64,000 nucleotides of DNA from Nymphaea colorata (taxonomy: Eukaryota > Streptophyta > Magnoliopsida > Nymphaeales > Nymphaeaceae). Position 1 is the stretch's first letter. Each line of letters begins with the position of its first letter. Below are positions 45,380-61,054 of the stretch, piece by piece. The notes under the pieces were generated by a model. It was given only the letters and a program-made list of their open reading frames with translations. It searched no databases and was not told the DNA's origin. The translations under genes and the position numbers were made by a program. The stretch spans positions 11,746,417-11,810,416 of the forward strand of contig NC_045149.1 in NCBI RefSeq assembly GCF_008831285.2, given 5' to 3'.

Positions 45380-46265
45380 AAACCACAATTAAAACACCCA
45401 CATGGCCCTAAATAGGTTTGAACCGGTTTTAAAATAGACTGAACCGGTCAAAAATAGACCGAATCGGTTTCGAAACCCACTGAACCGGTTGGAACATAGC
45501 AAAAATCGGTTCCAAAACTGAATGAACTGGTTTGAAAAGCCCTGAATTGATTTGAAAAACAATTGAATCGGTTCGGACCTGACCCGGGTCGGAAATTCAT
45601 TATGCAAGTGGCGGTCTCAGGCGAATTTGTTTTTTTTTTAATTCTTATGTATCCAGATCGGGTTTGTCATGACCCGAACAGGGTCCGATCGCCTGCCGCG
45701 CAGGCGGTTCACACACCGGCAGCCCACCCAACAACGTGGGTGAGTGCCGGTGGGTCACCTCACATCGGCCGGGCATTGCCCAAACGGCCGGCCGTCCCTC
45801 GCCAAACCGGTGGAAGCCCGCAGTCGCTCGCCAAAACCGAAGCCGTCGCCCCTTTCCTTTTCCTCTTTCTACGGCTGCAACAGAGGCGATGAAGAACGGT
45901 CGACCGTCGGCTGCTGCCCCTCCTTCCTCTTTTGCTTTTGGGGCTGCAACGGAAGCCCGATGGCTTCCATTGCATTGCCCCTTCCTCTGCATGCCTCATG
46001 GTGGGTGTCACCTCACAATGGCTGGCCGTCCCCCGCCGGGACGGTGGAAGTCGGCAGTCCCCCAAATGGCTTTCCTTCCTGCCTCATGGTCTTATCGACG
46101 GTGGCTTTCAATGTTTCCTCAACAACCCAAGAAACAACACGAGGGATAGAGGGCATGCAGCAAAGAATGGGAAAGGGCGCAGCCCAATGAGAGAGCAAAC
46201 ACACAAATTCATCCAAAAATGTGCGGATGCAACAACAATTAACCCAAAAATTCAATGATTCAACA
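45380..46265 (-). other. leader of copia C1: ACCGGTT array and GC-rich block
   Basis: Recurrent GAACCGGTT and AATCGGTTC words lie at about 45410-45590, a T-tract at 45632-45640, a degenerate GGGTTTGTCATGACCCG palindrome at about 45660-45680, and GC-rich DNA at 45690-46180. The order matches the leaders of family B, although LTRs and primer site differ. Confidence 0.6.
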
Positions 46266-46275
46266 TTGAACATAA

Positions 46276-46287
46276 GCTCTGATACCA
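46276..46287 (-). other. primer-binding site (tRNA-iMet 3' end), copia C1
   Basis: The minus strand reads TGGTATCAGAGC two bases after the 5' LTR, complementary to the 3' end of initiator tRNA-Met. This is the standard plant copia site. Confidence 0.85.
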
Positions 46288-46289
46288 AT

Positions 46290-46728
46290 TGAAGGAGACT
46301 TCCTAATGCATATACAAACAAAAGAATATGCCCTAAAGCAAGATCTTGTTTATGCTAAATCACTGAATCAAAACTTTAACTATAGCGAAAGTATACCTGA
46401 ATCTATCTGAACAACTGGACGGTGAGATCGCAATAGGATCTTTCAGGGTCTGTGCGGAGCACGTGCAGTTTCTAGAAAGCGACGTTTTAAGTCTCACTTT
46501 CATGACCCTAAAGACCACTACCATTTTATATTAAGAGCAATTATGGATTCAACCCATCAAAGAGTCTGTAATTCCGTATAAATATCGATACATTATAAAA
46601 TACCTCATACCATATTAAATGACATGATATCCCAAAACGCAATCACTTAATCGGATATTTACATTAAGATAGCCATAATGTCTGAAATTCCTCATTGACA
46701 TATGCCGGCCCACCAAACGATCTTTACA
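46290..46728 (-). repeat. 5' LTR, copia C1
   Basis: 439 bp; TGTAAAGATCG at the outer end and CTCCTTCA at the inner end on the minus strand. Matches 39868-40329. Confidence 0.85.
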
Positions 46729-46799
46729 TTTCTAGTATCGCAGACCAAGCTACCACCTACAGCAGCTTAGTTTAATTTTGTATTTGGTTTTCTGAAACT

Positions 46800-47690
46800 T
46801 CATTATTTATCTATTCCAAAGGCGCTGATTGGCTCTATCTTCTCATTTATGTGGATGACCTCATCATTATCACTGGACCATCACCACAACTTCTGCATAA
46901 TTATTATTAGAAGATTAAGGGAGGCTTTTGTTATCAAGGATTGGGTCCATTATCTTTCTTTCTGGTGGTAGAATTGCAGCATGGAGATCATGCTTCGGAT
47001 TTATGCCAAAGGGCCTATATTAAAAATAATATTCTGCAAGCTAATAAGGCCGCTACATCTCCTGCAAGTGTCGGCAAAGCTGGAAATGATGACTGTCAAC
47101 CATTGGGAAAACCGTCGTTATATCGAAGTGCGATAGGGAGTACAACGTGCTAGACTTACCAGACCAGATATTGCTTTTGTAGTCAATCGAGTCTGTCAAA
47201 CATATGCATTTGCCTTTAGTGTCTCATTGGGTCATATCATATATACAAATTTTGAAAAAACAATATTTTGGCATCTATCAAAATTTACAAACTTTAATTC
47301 GGTCTCTCTCATCAAAAATTTCTGACTCTGCCCCTGCTAGCATGCATTATGGCACAATTATTATATTTGAAATCACTTCTTAAAGAACTTGTTGAGGCCG
47401 TTACAACATTCCCCTTTCTTTGGTACAGGAGTGTTGTGCTTGGCAGCCAGTTCAATTTTCCATGTTGAGACTAAACATATGGAAGTATATTTTCATTTTG
47501 TAGGGATCATGTTCGCAAAGAAAATCTCAAAATTAAATTCATGTGGTCGGGTGAGCAAATAGCTGACCGCATGACGAAAGATTTCGGCTCAAAAATGTTC
47601 GGGTCATTTGGAGACAACCTGAACATAGTTGATCCCACGCTCAGCTTGAGAGGGCATGTTAAGGAGAATTTCAATTTGAAAAACTGATGA
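46800..47690 (+). pseudogene. plus-strand copia RT-RNase H remnant (family D)
   Basis: It reads LLIYVDDLIIITG near 46828-46870 (active-site YVDD), LREAFVIKD, YIKNNILQANKAATSPASVG and LTRPDIAFVVNRVCQTYA. After an inserted MITE fragment come LLYLKSLLKELVEA (RNase H) and KHMEVYFHFVRDHVRKENLK ... ADRMTK. Heavily broken. Copia C1 lies immediately upstream, so C1 probably inserted into it. Confidence 0.75.
47223..47336 (-). mobile_element. truncated CAGGGG hAT MITE
   Basis: On the minus strand it starts CAGGGGCAGAGTCAGAAATT and shares ACCGAATTAAAGTTT and TAAATTTTGA with the MITE at 21299. The other end is missing. It interrupts the copia D remnant. Confidence 0.75.
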
Positions 47691-50347
47691 CACGAGATAT
47701 GCCAGCTACCATGAGAAACAATTTTAACATCCTTTTAGGAAATAATTTTTTATCTTGCCATTTTATGATTGTAACAAATTATTTTATATTGTTGTAACAT
47801 GATTCACCTCATAAATAAAACAAATGGGATTTGCTATTGGCATAAAGTTATTCTTTTTTTTAAGGAGCAGATGAAATTTGGTTGGAAAATTATCAACAAG
47901 GATTTTGCAGGGGAGGTAGGGGGGCGCATTATGCAGTATAGAGAGATGGATAATAGCTGTGAACTTGGTTGAAGTGCTTAAGCTTGTTGAATCTCTAAAG
48001 GAGCTTGGCAATGGCTTGGAGCGTCTGTCTTGAGATCTCCTGGTTCTGTTTTGCTGTCTGATTCCATGAATCCTGTTTCTGTTTTTCTGTCTTGTTTCAA
48101 TTCTTCTTTCGTTTGCACAGTTTGATTTGTTTTAGTAAAGGAAGAGGGTCTGGCTCCCTGCAATCAATTCCTTGGAACTGTATAAATTTGATTTATTTTG
48201 ATTTTTAATAGGAACTGACTTACAATTTTATCGGATGTCCCTTGAATCATTCAAAAAACGTGCACACAGGATGTTATAGTGTTTCAAATTTCAGACACTA
48301 ATCAATGCATTAATGATAGACAGACCATTCTCACATGCTTGGAAGCGCAGCCCCCCAAAAAAAAAATAACAAATTTTTCTAGCGGTATTTCACATGAGTA
48401 TTGTTCATGTTGATATCAGCACTGGATCACTTTGATTGCCGATATGGCATATTGGATAATAAGCATGCTTTAACTTCATAATTTTTTGTTTTTTCTTGGA
48501 ATTAAACAATAATGTAAAATATCTTAAATTGATTTAAAAAAATAAAACATAAAGTAAATATACATGATCCATATATACCTAACCATGATAATGACCGACA
48601 TTACCAACCACTGCTGCCACAAGGGGAATAGTATAACTGGTCTACACGTTCGCTTACTACTCTTCTGCAATGCATACATTAGGATTGCGACACTCAAACT
48701 AAATGGTGTACCATACATAGCCCAAGATCCTATATGCCGGGGAATAAGGGGACTTTGGCCCCCATTCCAAAGAATGGGGTAACCCCTCGTTCAATCGAAC
48801 ATTACTTACCACTACTGCACATGGCCAAGTGAAAAATCTGGCTGGCGTACACGCAGTTCCAGCTAAGCATACATGTGATTAACGCTTGCCATAACAAGGC
48901 AGAAACTTTTCAAATTCACATGAAACGCTGTTCAAAAGTTGAGTTGTCAAAATTTAAAAGTTTAGTGACCAGAGTTCTCCATTGAAGCATCCCTCCTCTA
49001 CTGGTGTAGTCTCTGTGAATGAAAAGCAGGAAAATATAATATTATCTCCCAATGGCTGGCAAAGGTCAATTCCCGTTTAGTCAGGCCCCAAGGCATACCC
49101 ATCCCAAAACCATTAACATGCGCCTGAAGATCTTTTTAAGGGGGGAAAAAACCTCTTACAAGACCAGCTTTTGGGGCGAGACGGAGAAAATTCTACCAAA
49201 ATGAGGGACAAAGCCCGATTGCCCCTAGGATGCAGGACTGCACTGGTCACTACGATGAAACCGGCCACCATTGCAGTGTTTCATGAGTTTCTAATCAAAT
49301 TTCCCTTTCAAATTTGGCAAAAAAAAAAAAAAAAAAATCAAACGGGTCATGGGAAACATTACACGGCTCTCTGATTCGACTCACAAGGAAATATGCTCCC
49401 CTTCCACAAGAAGGGTAGGTGATACATGCAAGTGAAAATCTTGTCACTCATACCAACGCAACTTTAGCAGCGAGGAAAATGAAAGGAGCTTTGGCACTCA
49501 CCCAGAATTATTTAAAAAAAAAAAAAGTTGCGAAAACATCGTACAGATAAAGCAAACTGAAAAGGCTGCGGCTTTCTAAACTAACCCAACTAGATTTAAT
49601 GAATGGCTAGCAAGTACTAGAAAGTTAAACAGGGGGACAAGAGGATACCATTAAAAGGATATTTCAAAAACGAAATGGTGAACATATTAACAAAAAAAAT
49701 TGGCACCCGAAGATATTGCGTCAAGTGCTTGCCCAGAATAAGAAACAGACATGGCCAGGCGTACCACGTGCCACCAACACTGCCTTCAGAGAGACAACAT
49801 GGATCCCAAACGAAAAAACTTCAAATCTACGTGCCGAGACAACACATGAGCAAACGTGCTCATCCAGCAAAGGACTTCATTATCCCCGAATATGCCAAGA
49901 CCATTTCATTAAGAATGTGGTATCCCACAAGGGCGACGACATTCCCACAGGGCAAGAGATTACCATATAAAGCTGGCAGTCCACATTCAACAGGACAACC
50001 GAGGCGACAGAAGGCCCAACAGGCAAGCTTGACAGAGAGAAACCACTGTTCATTGGAAGCTCCAACCATATAGGTTCAGATGGCCATCACATCTTTTAAA
50101 AGACAACAGCAACGTTTTACTAAAGAAGTAGACGTTTTTCTTACAGCATTCCTTCTAACGGAAAAGAAGATGGAAATTGATGTTCAATGTCGTGCTTTCA
50201 ACCAAAAATTTATAGCCCAGAGAACCAAATGCACCAGCAACTAGAAATTGCAAAAGGAAAAATGAAAGGGAATAAGAGGAACCAAGAAAGATATAATATC
50301 AGCTCCGTCGCTCTTTGACCAAAGAACACTGTCTCCTCTGTTTAACC
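47691..50347. other. intergenic, includes beta-tubulin 3' flank
   Basis: No gene is recognised. A tract at 48732-48781 (GGGGACTTTGGCCCCC) may be a short transposon end. A-tracts lie at 49320-49336 and 49513-49525. The tubulin 3' UTR probably occupies the last few hundred bases before 50348. Confidence 0.4.
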
Positions 50348-53180
<2,833 letters not shown>

Positions 53181-53186
53181 TTTCAC

Positions 53187-53570
53187 TGTAGATAGGACAC
53201 AACAAAAAATGTAAACGCGTAGAAGAACAAAGGAGAGAAAACAAAGGAAAGGGAGAGACAGAGAGCAAATCTTGCAGAAGAGAAAATGTCAAAATGAAAA
53301 ACCAAAACGTTAGGAAAAAATGAAAGAAAGATGTGAGAAAGAAACCAAAAAATCACAAAAAAAAGCGACCGTCGTACCAGAGGCTACAGAGAACGCTGGC
53401 TCCGGCGAAGACGAGCGCAATGAGAAGAAGAAATCTCACCGGCGAAGAGGAAGAGAGAGACAGGGGGAAACGGAGGCGTTCAGGAGGGAAAACAGAGAGG
53501 AAAGGGTATTTATTGCCGAGGGCTGACGATCGCCGTTACGTAACGTCGGAGGGTCGTTAGTTCTGACGGA
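53187..53570 (-). promoter_or_regulatory. beta-tubulin 5' UTR and probable core promoter
   Basis: A purine-rich (plus strand) region. On the minus strand a TATA-like AATAAATA lies at 53507-53514, about 330 bp above the ATG. A leader of up to about 300 nt, CT-rich on the coding strand, is plausible. Short plus-strand frames here are compositional. Confidence 0.35.
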
Positions 53571-54025
53571 GGTGTCGTTCGCGGGGCGCGGTCGATTAAT
53601 TTGGGAAGTTTTGAAATTCGAAAACGCGAAAGCCAGGGAGGGAGCGCTGGCAAATTTGTAAAAGTACGAAAATGCCGCTAGAGTGTCAGGAAATGTCGTC
53701 CCTGCTGCCCGACCGGTGCGAGGTTAAGCTCGGCTCTTTTGGGGGCAAAAACAGAATACAGTTTCGCGGTGGGACCCAGTGTGAGAAGAAACCGTGTCGT
53801 AGGCTGTCGATGAATTGGATATGGACCTTGACCCGAACGGAATCGGATAGTTGAGACGGACTCACGGCAGGCCGTGTGCGCTGGCACTGAACCACTTTTT
53901 AAGATATTGTTTTAAAACGGAAAAGATGTCGCAGATAAGAAGTCTCGCTTGGATCTCCTCAAATCCGGATCCCTTCTTTTCAGATCTGGATTTAAGTCTT
54001 ACTAACTCGAGACCTGACATTTTCT
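53571..54025. other. intergenic, no gene seen
   Basis: No recognisable coding or RNA sequence. Confidence 0.4.
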
Positions 54026-54335
54026 ATGTAATCAAATTGGATGTCGGCGGATCGGATCCTATGTGAATTCGACTAGTGGTTTGGAACTGAACGATTCAAA
54101 ATTGGACGGACAATCAGACACATCAAATCCATTTCCTTTGATGTCTAGAAACATTTTGGATGGACCAGTTTGGACCCAATACGTAATCAAATTGGACCTC
54201 GGTCGACCCGATTCTATATGTGAATTCATTCTGCTAGTGATTGAAACTCGATGATTCAAAATGAGACGGGGCAATCGGATATATCCAATATATTGTTGTT
54301 AAACTTTAGAAAAATGTTTGGATGGACCGCTGGAA
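54026..54335. repeat. 155-bp tandem duplication
   Basis: GTAATCAAATTGG occurs at 54028 and 54183, with GATTCAAAAT and TTTGGATGGACC repeated at matching offsets. Two diverged copies. No coding function is recognised. Confidence 0.75.
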
Positions 54336-54389
54336 ATTCATTGGTCATTTAGTAATAGTAACACTAATATAATATTCTAAGAATTTGGA

Positions 54390-54560
54390 ATGTTCAACGA
54401 GAACTTGCTCGGTTAAGCATGACTTGAGCTCGACTCGTAAGTTAAATGAGTCTAGATCGAGCTTTCCTGATAACTCGAATTTGTAAATGAGTTGAATTCG
54501 AGTTAGATGAACTTGATTTGCTTAAATTAGATTAGACTGGTTTGACAATAATGCTTATTT
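54390..54560. repeat. GAGCTCGA/AACTCG-rich degenerate repeat
   Basis: Contains TTGAGCTCGACTCG and related words, the same vocabulary as 62130-62740. Probably a degraded end of the same hAT-like group. Confidence 0.4.
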
Positions 54561-55455
54561 TTTATAATTTAAAAAAAAAAAAACTTAAAATGGCTGAAAT
54601 AAAAACATGAAACGATTTAAATTTTCGTTAGAAAAAAGAAAGCATTGCTCGGGTATGTGCAAAGTATTGCCCAATTTGTAGAAAGGCCCATGGCTGAGGT
54701 TTTTTTTACTGTGACTATATTTGAAGAATATGATCCACAAAACTCTTTGTTTTTATATAGATTGTGTTAAAGGATTTGCTCATTTATCCCATGATGGTGT
54801 GATGCTTTTTTATTAGCTCGGACAAAAATTCCAGGCCCAGCAGCCATTGGGAACAAGTCCAACGTAATGCCCTGAATTAGCAATTTAGGTTACATTTTCA
54901 AAAATATATCTGACCTGGCTAAATTCATGGTTTCCACTATGTCTTTCTACCTAGCAATACTATGTAGGTTTTCGTGCGCCTCTCTCTCTCTCTCTCTCCT
55001 TTGACATTAAGGAAAATTGACGCAATTGTCTCAATATTTTATAGAAGTCAAAATTTAATTTACAACACACACACATAATATATGACTCTTAGGTGTTATA
55101 CCTATGAGGAATCACTGTGGCTGTTGATATTTCAAATATGAATAACTGAGAAAAAAAGTGATAAATATTCAGTCATTTACCCATTAATTGACATTTTTTT
55201 TGTTGATTTTTTCTCACTCATCCACCTTGGAAAAATAAATGACAAAGATGATTTCTTTTGAATCTAGCATCTAAGAGTTTGGTACCTAGAGAGAGAAAGA
55301 AGATAGACAGAGAAAAAAAATAGAGACTTAGGTGTTAAACGGATAATTAACAATTTTAGTCTTTTATTCCATTAGTGATATCAAAAGCTAATGAAACATT
55401 TTTGTCATTTAATATTAGTTCACATATTTTTTTTTGTTTTTCTCTCAACCATCAA

Positions 55456-55459
<4 letters not shown>
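54561..55459. other. AT-rich intergenic region
   Basis: No gene is recognised. A short (CT)n occurs at 54982-54998. Confidence 0.4.
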
Positions 55460-55504
<45 letters not shown>

Positions 55505-55515
55505 AAGAGAGAAAA
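55460..55515. repeat. (TA)n-(GA)n microsatellite
   Basis: TA repeats (55460-55486) then GAGAGA (55487-55512), the same structure as at 38261. Confidence 0.9.
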
Positions 55516-58500
55516 CAAAAAAAAGTAAAACCGGACACTTGGGTTATGAATAAAAACCAGACTCTTTAATTTTTTTCATAAAAATGTATTTTAAATAAAA
55601 TATAAACATCCTAATATACACTAATTTGATATAAAACATGCTTTGAATCAAATTGTTTTTATGAAAAATATTGATTTTTCTTTTATCAAAATGTTGATGC
55701 TATGAAAACCATTCAGTTTTGCTCATTATAAAAACACTATTAAAACCTAAAAAATGATCACTTAATATATATTTTCCATCAACCCTACGCTTAAGATCAT
55801 ATCAGTGAGGTTAGATCAACGTTACGTTTGGCTGCAATGCAATATAGTAAATTGCATAAACTCCTTTCCACACTGTCAGCTCCCTTAAAAGACCAGTCCA
55901 TGCTTGCTATCCCTTTTCTATATTCGTTCACGTAAAAAAAAAAAAAAAAAGAGCTTTTGAGTTGGTTTTAACCCGTGATAACTTAATGCTGCTATTTACG
56001 GTGAAGATCGTTCAACCCTTTTCTAGTAAATTATACAATTTTTTACAAGATTAAGCTCTGGAAATTTGGTTATCCACCTGGTGGCTTCAATCTTGTTGCA
56101 GAGGGTTTGTTTCATGAAATAAGCTCATCTATTAACCACACGCATTCCATTGTGTTTCTTTTTAGCTGGATGATATCCTTTTCACTTTTCCTTTTTGCAC
56201 AAGTGAGATTTGTTGGAAAAGGGAAAAGGCAGATTGCCATCATACAGACACAAGGCAAGAATTCATGAGGAGGAATGAGACCGATCCCTTTTTTTTAATG
56301 TGTACAACTTTTTTTTAAGTTCCATAGATATTTGTAATGTACGCAAAAGCTGAGAAATAAGAATATGTTTTGCTTTAATTTTTATGAAAAAAAATAAATT
56401 TACCATGATATTAATGAATATATGACCAAAATGAAATGTTGCTAGCTTTTCACAATAGTTTAAAAAAAATTAATAATTTAAAAGTTTTGTTGTTTTGCTC
56501 AATATTTTAGTAAATATTTTGAGCTTTTGTCAACAAATTTCATAGTGGATGTAGTAAAAAAATCGTAATCTCATTAATTTCTCTACAACTTTTATTTTAG
56601 CTTTTTCATTTGTCAATTTTTCCTATAAAAATAGAACTTTTGAATTAATACAAGATAAAAATCTTGTTATTACTAACACAAGAAAACATGTTGGTGCCTG
56701 CAAATGGTACCAGCTTTTTTAATGTTTGTTAATTCTAACCTTCTTCTTCTGTTTGTAGGATGTGTCTATCTAAAAGGATAATGTTGAACTTTGTAGTGAA
56801 GAAGTTTTAGTTTTTATAGTTGATGAGGTAGATTGAGGCACTTTTGTCATGTGTGTTATTGAGAAATATGAAGTAATTTTGTATGAACTGAATTTACTAC
56901 ATAATGAAATGTTTACTCCATTTTTGATGTGCATAACTCATTTTTAATCGTTGTGTCATCACACCTCAACGCTTTATGTTCTAAAAAAAAATTATTTGGG
57001 GATTCAAAAGGGTTGGGATGTGATAGTTAAATACACACACACACACATATATATATAGCATTTTTAAAAATTTCAGTTTCATACCCTTGATACCCATATC
57101 GAATATGAGTTAGCTTTTTCATCAACATTCTCCTTTAAGCATAGTAGAAATATATCTCATGTAGTTTTGTCTTCTTATTATTGCTTTGGCTCTCCAAAAC
57201 AGATTTTTGTATATAATTCTAAAACAATGTAGCTCATATTGGTGATCTAATGGTTGAGAATACTTTTGCTGGATTGATGAGTGCATGTCTAATAAGAAGA
57301 TGTTCAGGATTGATGATTGCAGGATTGCTATGAAGATGTCGATGTTGGCAACAAGAAGTTCATTTCTTCAAAGAATGATTCAGGGTCACATGAGTGTCAA
57401 AATAAGATAAGGTACTGCTTTAGTTCAACTTGACATGAGGAATATTGTGTGTCGGTGTTTCATGTATCTGCCCCAAAATCAGTATGTGTGTATTTAATAA
57501 ATATACCATAGGCCTCAATATTATGGTAGATTGATGAAACATTTACGTTATGTTTCTAATGTCAAATAGCCCTTAAAGGACCGTTTTGATAATAATAACA
57601 CATTGTTACTATTTCATAAATCTGTCCTAGAAAATATGGAACAACATGCTCTAGTGTTTCCTTTTTTTTTTTGACATTGTTGAGTAATATTGTGTTGCCG
57701 TTACCAAGCGGCCCTTAATGATACTTGTTTTCAAATGTGTCACTTTTAACTATGAGTAGTGATAAAAAGATATTAGACAAGTTACAAAAAAGTGGCATAT
57801 GAAACTAAATTGTGACCTTTTGTAGACAAAGTTTATATGTTTCCCTGTGGTATTTGAATGTGTTAAATGTAAGTATGGAGCCATTGACGGTCTTGTGCCT
57901 TCTCCTAGAGATACGATTCCATTTTATGTTCATTTGAATTATTTTATTTCTACATTTTCAATTTTTAAGTATTACACTTTTGAATAGGGAACCTTGCAGC
58001 AATGAATTTTAGATCAGGAAAGTTGTGTTTTTTTGCTTAAACATTTTCTCATTACAAAAACGTCAATTTGTTGTGAGAGGCTGGAGGATTTCTCCCTCCA
58101 ACCTTGGAAGAAGAAATCCACAAATCGTTTAAGAGTATGAACATGATGGGATGTGCACAAAGATTCATAAAACAATTTGTTGCTTGAAAAAGGTGTGCAT
58201 TATGCCGGCGTGTTACCATGGAGGATTTGTGTGTGCGGTCAGACCGCCTGCACTGGTGAGGAATTGATCACCATCGTAAACCTATGGCGGGAGTAGCTAT
58301 CAACGGTATAACTTGGCCATTTCTGTAACTTGGTGTCGCTGTCGCCTTCCTCTCCTTGTCAGTATTCCTCTCCACGGCCGTGAGCTTTAACTTTTCTGGT
58401 GTCTTATCCCTACCAGTGTTCCTCTCAATTGGCGTGAAAATCATAGAATAATTTTGCAGACTTGATCTTCTCATTGTAGACTTCGCAGGCTTCCCATTCC

Positions 58501-60150
58501 CACCGGCTGAAGCTCCATTCGCATGGTTCCACTTCGCTAGCTTCGTCTCTCCATCAGCATTCCACTGGCATGAAGATCAAAGAGAAATCGAAATGTTGCA
58601 ATTATTTTCGTTGATGTTGATGTTAGAGATTGGTCATCAGTTGTACATTAATGTCTATACAGAAAAAATGAGATTCTCAGCCCCGCAAGTTTTGTGCCCC
58701 ACCATCGTGACACTCAAAGAGAAGAGGAACTGCTGCTGTCCATTCACCAGCATGAAAGCTTCGAACAATGTTGTTATCACTTCCCTCAACCTCGTGTCCA
58801 TCACCTTGTTCTCGAGCGTCGTGGCTATTCTCTAGTTAAGATCAAGGCAAGGTTTCAAGGCTATGAGTAGAACATCGTGAAGACTGTAAGGAGGACGAAC
58901 CTCGCTCACTACTTCGGTGCTGAGGATGGTCGATCCTCATGGCATTTGACGTGCCATGGTGGTTCACTTTAAGTGGATGCACAACTTAATTGGTGAGATC
59001 ACAGAGCAGCAGCCACAGTTTTACACGCAGAAGCTGCATCCATAAGGACAATCGATTTTTTCTACGCTCCATTGCACCATAGTGCACACAGTTCACAAGG
59101 GATGCTATGTAAGCTTCGTTTCTGTATCTCCCCACTTAATACTTCTTTCTGATTTCCTTTTTCACCTTCGACAACTGTGTTGCAGATTTAGGTAACAAAG
59201 CTTTGAGTTTATGAAGGATGCTGTGAAAGCTTTTGTTGCTAGTCCATTGCAACTTAACCCTTTTTTCCATTTTTTTTTTAGCTTAGACAACTCTGTTGCC
59301 ACTTAGGATCTGTTATATATATATATATATAACCAAAATCATCCCCTGCTGAGTTTTGTTCCGACACATCCTCCATGGTAGAGCACCTCCAACTGCCCTA
59401 GAATCATCCTGTCGCCAGCAGCAGCCATGGGACGGCTCCCCAAATCCTCAGAGCTCTGCCTGCAGCCCCTTTGCTAACGGAGTTCGGGGTGGCAGGAAAC
59501 GCTGCCTGCACTCTGGCCACCGTGGATAGCTACCGCCAAGAGGGCCTCGACCTAGCAGATGATAGCCACCGGGAAAAGGTCTGTCAGTGGCTTTGTGGGT
59601 GCTGCCTCCTTCAAAAGGAAGCATATGGGGAAACATGATGGCATTGTGGCCTAATGCACAAGGGGCGTTGAGCTCCCGCCCAATGCCCAACTTGGGTCCA
59701 GATGGTCCCATTTTGGGACCCAGAATCGCCCACGACCCTATAGTCACGCTTACCCAGACCGGGATGGGTTACTCGACCTTGTTTGGTTTGTTTAGGCCAA
59801 TTCAGGGCCTTATGAGCCATTTCTTGGGCTCCACAGCCAGAATTTGGAGCCTCAACTCTTTTCTAAAGCCAATGGCAGCCCCAAGTATACCTGTTGTACT
59901 AAGGGCGGGCCTGTTAGGAGTGGTTGCAGGTGAGGACGAAGGGTCGCCCACTTCCACAGCCCACCGACTGCATTGACGACGTATCAGAGTCTGCAGATTC
60001 TAGAAATGAAGCATTTTGTCATGAACTTCCACCTGGGCTAGTTGATCGCAAGAGATGATCAGGCGAGGCCGTCTACCCCAATTGACCGCGAGAGACGATC
60101 ATGCGACTAGTCATATGCCTTGCAATTTGCCTTTCACTACCACAACATCC
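55516..60150. other. long intergenic region without recognised genes
   Basis: 55.5-58.1 kb is AT-rich with homopolymer runs and no supported gene. 58.2-60.0 kb is more GC-rich with several open frames up to 129 codons on both strands (for example 59587-59976), none recognised. Near 58840 the plus strand reads ARFQGYE*NIVKTVRRTNLA, which could be a broken gene fragment. Confidence 0.4.
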
Positions 60151-60199
60151 TGGAGCATCCGCGAGTCCTGTTGTCTTCTACTAGACTGGGGGCCTTGCA

Positions 60200-61050
60200 C
60201 ATGCTTGGAGGGTCGAATTACAAAAAGGACAGAGCACGACAAAGATAAGAAAGTGTTCATACTTGGGCCAAGATGCAAAAGTTGATGTAGACAAAGTTTG
60301 TCCTTTGAAACTTCATTGGGAGAGCACACAAAGAGTAGCATGAACTTTGTTAGGGTTTGAGGATTGTTTCAGAGTACACGGTTGAGTTCCACCATCTGTC
60401 CTTGCATGTTTATCTCATGGAGACCGAAGACTAGCAGGTCACAAGATATATTTCTGGCCTCTGCTTTGCTATTTTTGATGTTTTCTATTGTGTTACGCTG
60501 GATTCTATAGACCTAAATACCAATTATGCCACAAAAATATAAGAGACCCTAAAGAGAAAACAGGAATCCCATATGTCTAGAATGGATAGAACCGACATGT
60601 CTAAGGCAGCGTTTCCAACCTCGAAAATGGATAACCCAAACCCAGTGTAGAAGGGTAAGCCCCCCCCTACATGACAAAATTAATCCGGCCTATAACAGCA
60701 GGTCAAAGACTCGTAGTACTGATACACTCTATGTTGTTTTAGGTGTTAGGAGTTGGGCCATATCAAGTCAAACTGTGACTCACATTGACTAAGAAGTCTG
60801 CTCATTGAGCTTGATGCTAAGTCATCTAAATCAGAACCTGAAGATGGTCATCCCGCGTCTACGCTTTAGAGAACATTCTCACCCTACATCATGTGTTAGC
60901 CACCTCAAAATCCCCACATGATCACACGTACCTTAGAAACAACATTTTTAAAACCATATGCCATTGAGAGAGACATTTGTAATGTTATCATTAATAGTGG
61001 GGTCGTCCTGAAGTAATCTCATCCTTAAAAGGTCTCTTGGTTTAGGAAAG
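60200..61050 (+). pseudogene. Ty3/gypsy gag and protease remnant
   Basis: Gag: VSEYTVEFHHLSLHVYLMET and ED*QVTRYISGL (60370-60465). A zinc knuckle CFRC*ELGHIKSNC lies at 60735-60776, with all Cys/His kept but TAG replacing one spacer codon. Protease-like RDICNVIINSGV lies at 60969-61004 (the family has IID(S/G)GS; here Asp is changed to Asn), followed by KVSWF. Many stops. The rest of pol is not seen, except for the piece at 62755. Confidence 0.8.
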
Positions 61051-61054
61051 AAAG

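Larger units (their letters stand above)
39868..46728 (-). mobile_element. Ty1/copia family C (6.86 kb, heavily decayed)
   Basis: The 5' LTR is at 46290-46728 and the 3' LTR at 39868-40329; both contain CATATACAAACAAAAGAATATGCC. The primer-binding site TGGTATCAGAGC is intact, and AAGTGGGAGAT is the purine tract. Minus-strand domains: gag, a knuckle trace, protease WWVDSDATTHIS (DSG changed to DSD), integrase pieces, RT, RNase H. Stops and frameshifts are more frequent than in family B. No clean target duplication is found, so one edge may have been lost or mutated. Confidence 0.88.

Noticed and set aside
39861-46733. Target-site duplication for copia C1
   Set aside because: Flanking five-mers (AGAAA and CAAAG on the element strand) do not match, so none is claimed.
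48000-48160. Plus-strand helical-looking peptide (VEVLKLVESLKELGNGLERL)
   Set aside because: Closed by a stop almost at once, no homologue recalled, no gene context.
53320-53560. Charged plus-strand frames upstream of beta-tubulin
   Set aside because: Purine-rich promoter/leader DNA; frames overlap and are low in complexity.
58830-58990. Possible broken host gene fragment (ARFQGYE, NIVKTVRRTNLA)
   Set aside because: I could not place it in any family with confidence; it contains a stop and has no extension on either side.
59587-59976. 129-codon plus-strand frame
   Set aside because: No recognisable domain, overlapping open frames on the minus strand, no splice or promoter context.
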